DNA from: Candidatus Bathyarchaeota archaeon
Lineage (GTDB): Archaea; Thermoproteota; Bathyarchaeia; RBG-16-48-13; JAGMEO01
Reading direction: 5' to 3'
Assembly: GCA_030602965.1 (NCBI GenBank)
Contig: JAUVYS010000014.1
Span: forward strand, 1-16,946
Length of the DNA stretch: 16,946 nt
The notes beneath the pieces are model-generated. The model was given only the letters and a program-made list of their open reading frames with translations, was not told where the DNA came from and made no database searches. Made by a program: the position numbers and the translations under genes. The number at the start of each line of letters is the position of its first letter. Position 1 is the first letter of the stretch. This document shows, one piece after another, positions 15,193 to 16,946 of the stretch.

Positions 15193-15212
15193 TTTTTAAT
15201 ATAGAGTAAAAC

Positions 15213-16907
15213 ATGTTTTCTTTAAATAAAAAATTGAAAATGTTCACTATACTACTACTTTTCGCTACAACATTGCTTTCTTTGAATACTCTTGGTATAA
15301 GTGCAGCTGGACCTTTAGACATGGAGTACAGTTACAAATGGTCTAGTTCATCTACTATAGCAGTTGATGTGGTTACTTTTGATGTCGATAACGATGGAAT
15401 AGTGGAAATAATCACTGTCGGAGTGGTTTCCGAAACTGAATTTGAAAGTGAAATTAGAATCACTACATGGGATGGAACAATATTCAATGTGGAGCACAGT
15501 GAAATATTTCAGGTAGACGGGCTTGGAACATATGTTAGGGCAGTGGACGTTGGCGACATTACAGGTGATGGCACTACAGAGATCGTTGTTACAGGACACA
15601 TAATAGATCCTTCAGATGCTTCCGCATGGATACAAGTATACAGGTGGGATGGGTCAGTATTAGCATTGTTGGATACTGTAAAATGGACGGGAAGTTTTGC
15701 TATATCGTTTGGTGTTGAAATTGGTGATCTCGATAATGATGGATCTAATGAGGTGGTTACAGTTGGCAGTGTTAATGACGGAACAGATTCATATTCGCAA
15801 ATTCGAGTTTGGAGTTGGAGTGCAGGTTTAAATCTTGAGGATAGTCAGGAATGGGCTGATGCAGGAACTGGTGCAAACTCGGCTATGGATGTGGATATAG
15901 GTGTGCTGGATGGAGATATGATGATTGCTGTTTGTGGTGATTTCTATGACACATCTCCATTTGACTATTACTCGGAGTTGACTGTTTGGTCATTTTCATC
16001 AAGTCTTAATCTTGAAGATAGGGAAACTTGGCAGAATCCTAATTGGATGGAATGTAATGGCGTTCACATTAGTGATGGAAAAATATTCACTGTAGGTGAA
16101 TTTAATGATGGCGTTAATCTTAATGGACAATTAAGAGTGTGGAGTTGGGGAAGCCTAACTCTTGAAGACAGCAAGGAATGGTTCGATGGAGATTTCACTG
16201 ATGGAAATAATGTATATTCAATGGATCTGGATGGGGATGGTGAAATAGAGATTGTTACTGTTGGGAGTTTTTATGATGGCACCAGAGATAATGCCAAACT
16301 TAGAGTTTGGAATTTCGCAATTTTACAAGTAACATTGAAGGATGACGAAAACTGGTTTTCAGTTGATCATGCTGATGCTTTTTCCGTTCATTTAGGAGAT
16401 GTAGATGCTGATGGTGTACCTGAGATTATAACTTGTGGGTACGCGAACAACTGGGAAACTGGTCACATAACCATATGGTCATATCCAGATAACACAGATC
16501 CAACCATATCCAATTCAAATCCAACCTCAGGTAGTGAAGTATCAAACACTAAACCAACCATTACAGCTACTCTTGGCGATGATTTTGCAGGGATAGACGT
16601 TGACAGTGTTTCGATAACGGTTGACGGCACCGACGTGACCTCCAGCGCTACAATAACACCTACCAGCATCAGCTATACATCCTTGTCTGACTTATCCGAG
16701 GGATTTGCCTCTGTGATAGTAACGGTCAGCGACAAGTCAGGAAACGACGCAACAGAGTCCTGGACGTTCACAGTGAAACTTCCACCACCAGGAATACCTG
16801 GATTCCCATTAGAAGGTCTATTCGTTGGGATAACAGTTGCTGCAGTAGCTTTACTGCTGCTTCGCAAGAGAACAATATCAAGCGGTTCATTAGAACCTAA
16901 CTTTTAA
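15213..16907 (+). CDS. Secreted FG-GAP/VCBS seven-repeat propeller protein with C-terminal anchor
   Basis: This 564-residue protein is complete. Residues 1-31 are a signal peptide (KKLKM, then a hydrophobic core ending SAAG). Seven FG-GAP/VCBS-type repeats fill 45-425, enough for one seven-bladed beta-propeller. Calcium-loop motifs DxDxDGxxE are clear at D57, D115, D172, D338 and D396; repeats four (near 232) and five (near 287) have lost them. Most blades also share an LRVWSW-type strand and an LEDS-EW strand. An Ig-like domain follows (about 428-521: PTISNSNPTSGSEV... DKSGNDATESWTF), then a Pro-rich linker PPPGIPGFP and a helix (about 533-550) with RKR as stop-transfer, so the propeller faces outside the cell. 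Such proteins bind ligands or surfaces; no enzyme motif is seen. There is no clear link to the peptide locus. Confidence 0.88.
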   Translation: MFSLNKKLKMFTILLLFATTLLSLNTLGISAAGPLDMEYSYKWSSSSTIAVDVVTFDVDNDGIVEIITVGVVSETEFESEIRITTWDGTIFNVEHSEIFQVDGLGTYVRAVDVGDITGDGTTEIVVTGHIIDPSDASAWIQVYRWDGSVLALLDTVKWTGSFAISFGVEIGDLDNDGSNEVVTVGSVNDGTDSYSQIRVWSWSAGLNLEDSQEWADAGTGANSAMDVDIGVLDGDMMIAVCGDFYDTSPFDYYSELTVWSFSSSLNLEDRETWQNPNWMECNGVHISDGKIFTVGEFNDGVNLNGQLRVWSWGSLTLEDSKEWFDGDFTDGNNVYSMDLDGDGEIEIVTVGSFYDGTRDNAKLRVWNFAILQVTLKDDENWFSVDHADAFSVHLGDVDADGVPEIITCGYANNWETGHITIWSYPDNTDPTISNSNPTSGSEVSNTKPTITATLGDDFAGIDVDSVSITVDGTDVTSSATITPTSISYTSLSDLSEGFASVIVTVSDKSGNDATESWTFTVKLPPPGIPGFPLEGLFVGITVAAVALLLLRKRTISSGSLEPNF

Positions 16908-16928
16908 TCCTCTTTTCTATTTTTTTTC
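16908..16928 (+). terminator. T-tract terminator after FG-GAP gene
   Basis: Directly after the TAA the sequence is pyrimidine-rich and contains a T8 run at 16920-16927, the usual archaeal intrinsic stop signal. No hairpin is needed or seen. Confidence 0.5.
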
Positions 16929-16946
16929 ATGTGGTCTCTGATTAGG

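Larger units (their letters stand above)
14667..15212. other. Long intergenic region with inverted repeats and G-tracts
   Basis: This 546-base stretch has no convincing gene. It holds a nested inverted repeat (14793-14834), two G5 tracts (14870-14885), a CTGAGG-AAAA-CCTCAG hairpin (15043-15058) followed by a T-rich run, and at its end the promoter of the FG-GAP gene. A 36-codon frame from 14868 is probably chance. Confidence 0.5.

Noticed and set aside
1..16946. CRISPR array, tRNA, rRNA or insertion sequence
   Set aside because: No regularly spaced direct repeats, no cloverleaf, no rRNA segment and no transposase frame were seen on either strand.

Overview
The window looks archaeal. It is AT-rich. 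Several genes have a TATA-like box about 20-30 nt before the start codon, as in leaderless transcripts, and there are few convincing Shine-Dalgarno sites. The last gene is a secreted seven-repeat FG-GAP protein anchored by a C-terminal helix after a PGIPGFP linker, a style I associate with Asgard archaea (Thor-/Heimdall-type genomes). The lineage is inference; no rRNA or tRNA is present to fix it.

Bases 1-11872 form a DNA-defence and restriction region. It begins with a Type IIG-like restriction-modification protein on the minus strand, cut by the window edge. Next comes a plus-strand cluster of a radical SAM enzyme with an unusual CX6CX2C motif, a MazG/dCTPase-like pyrophosphohydrolase and an McrC-like nuclease subunit (DUF2357 plus PD-(D/E)XK). 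The matching McrB-like AAA+ motor, with a long N-terminal half holding about three PUA/EVE-like reader segments, lies on the minus strand and ends 2 bases from the McrC stop. The usual mcrB-mcrC operon is therefore replaced by a tail-to-tail pair. After it come a ParB-like protein with an overlapping protein of unknown function (minus strand), and divergently a zinc-finger-bearing DNA methyltransferase (plus strand).

Bases 11955-14666 hold the most interesting part: a candidate ribosomally made, modified peptide (RiPP) locus. A 381-residue protein fuses a PqqD-like RiPP recognition element to a UbiA-family membrane prenyltransferase. Just downstream, with its own TATA box and a hairpin/T-tract terminator, is a 44-codon gene absent from ordinary ORF lists. 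Its peptide has a leader with a YxxPxL motif (YNKPIL), the type bound by PqqD-like domains, and a Gly/Pro/Cys/Trp-rich core (CGGGGPKPSGNWSTPRGCS). A membrane protein with a glutamine-amidotransferase-like outer domain follows. The simplest reading is an archaeal prenylated peptide, analogous in idea but not homologous to ComX/ComQ. I know of no described system pairing an RRE-UbiA fusion with such a precursor.

Bases 14667-15212 are non-coding, with two inverted repeats and a pair of G5 tracts. Bases 15213-16907 encode the FG-GAP surface protein, followed by a T-tract terminator.
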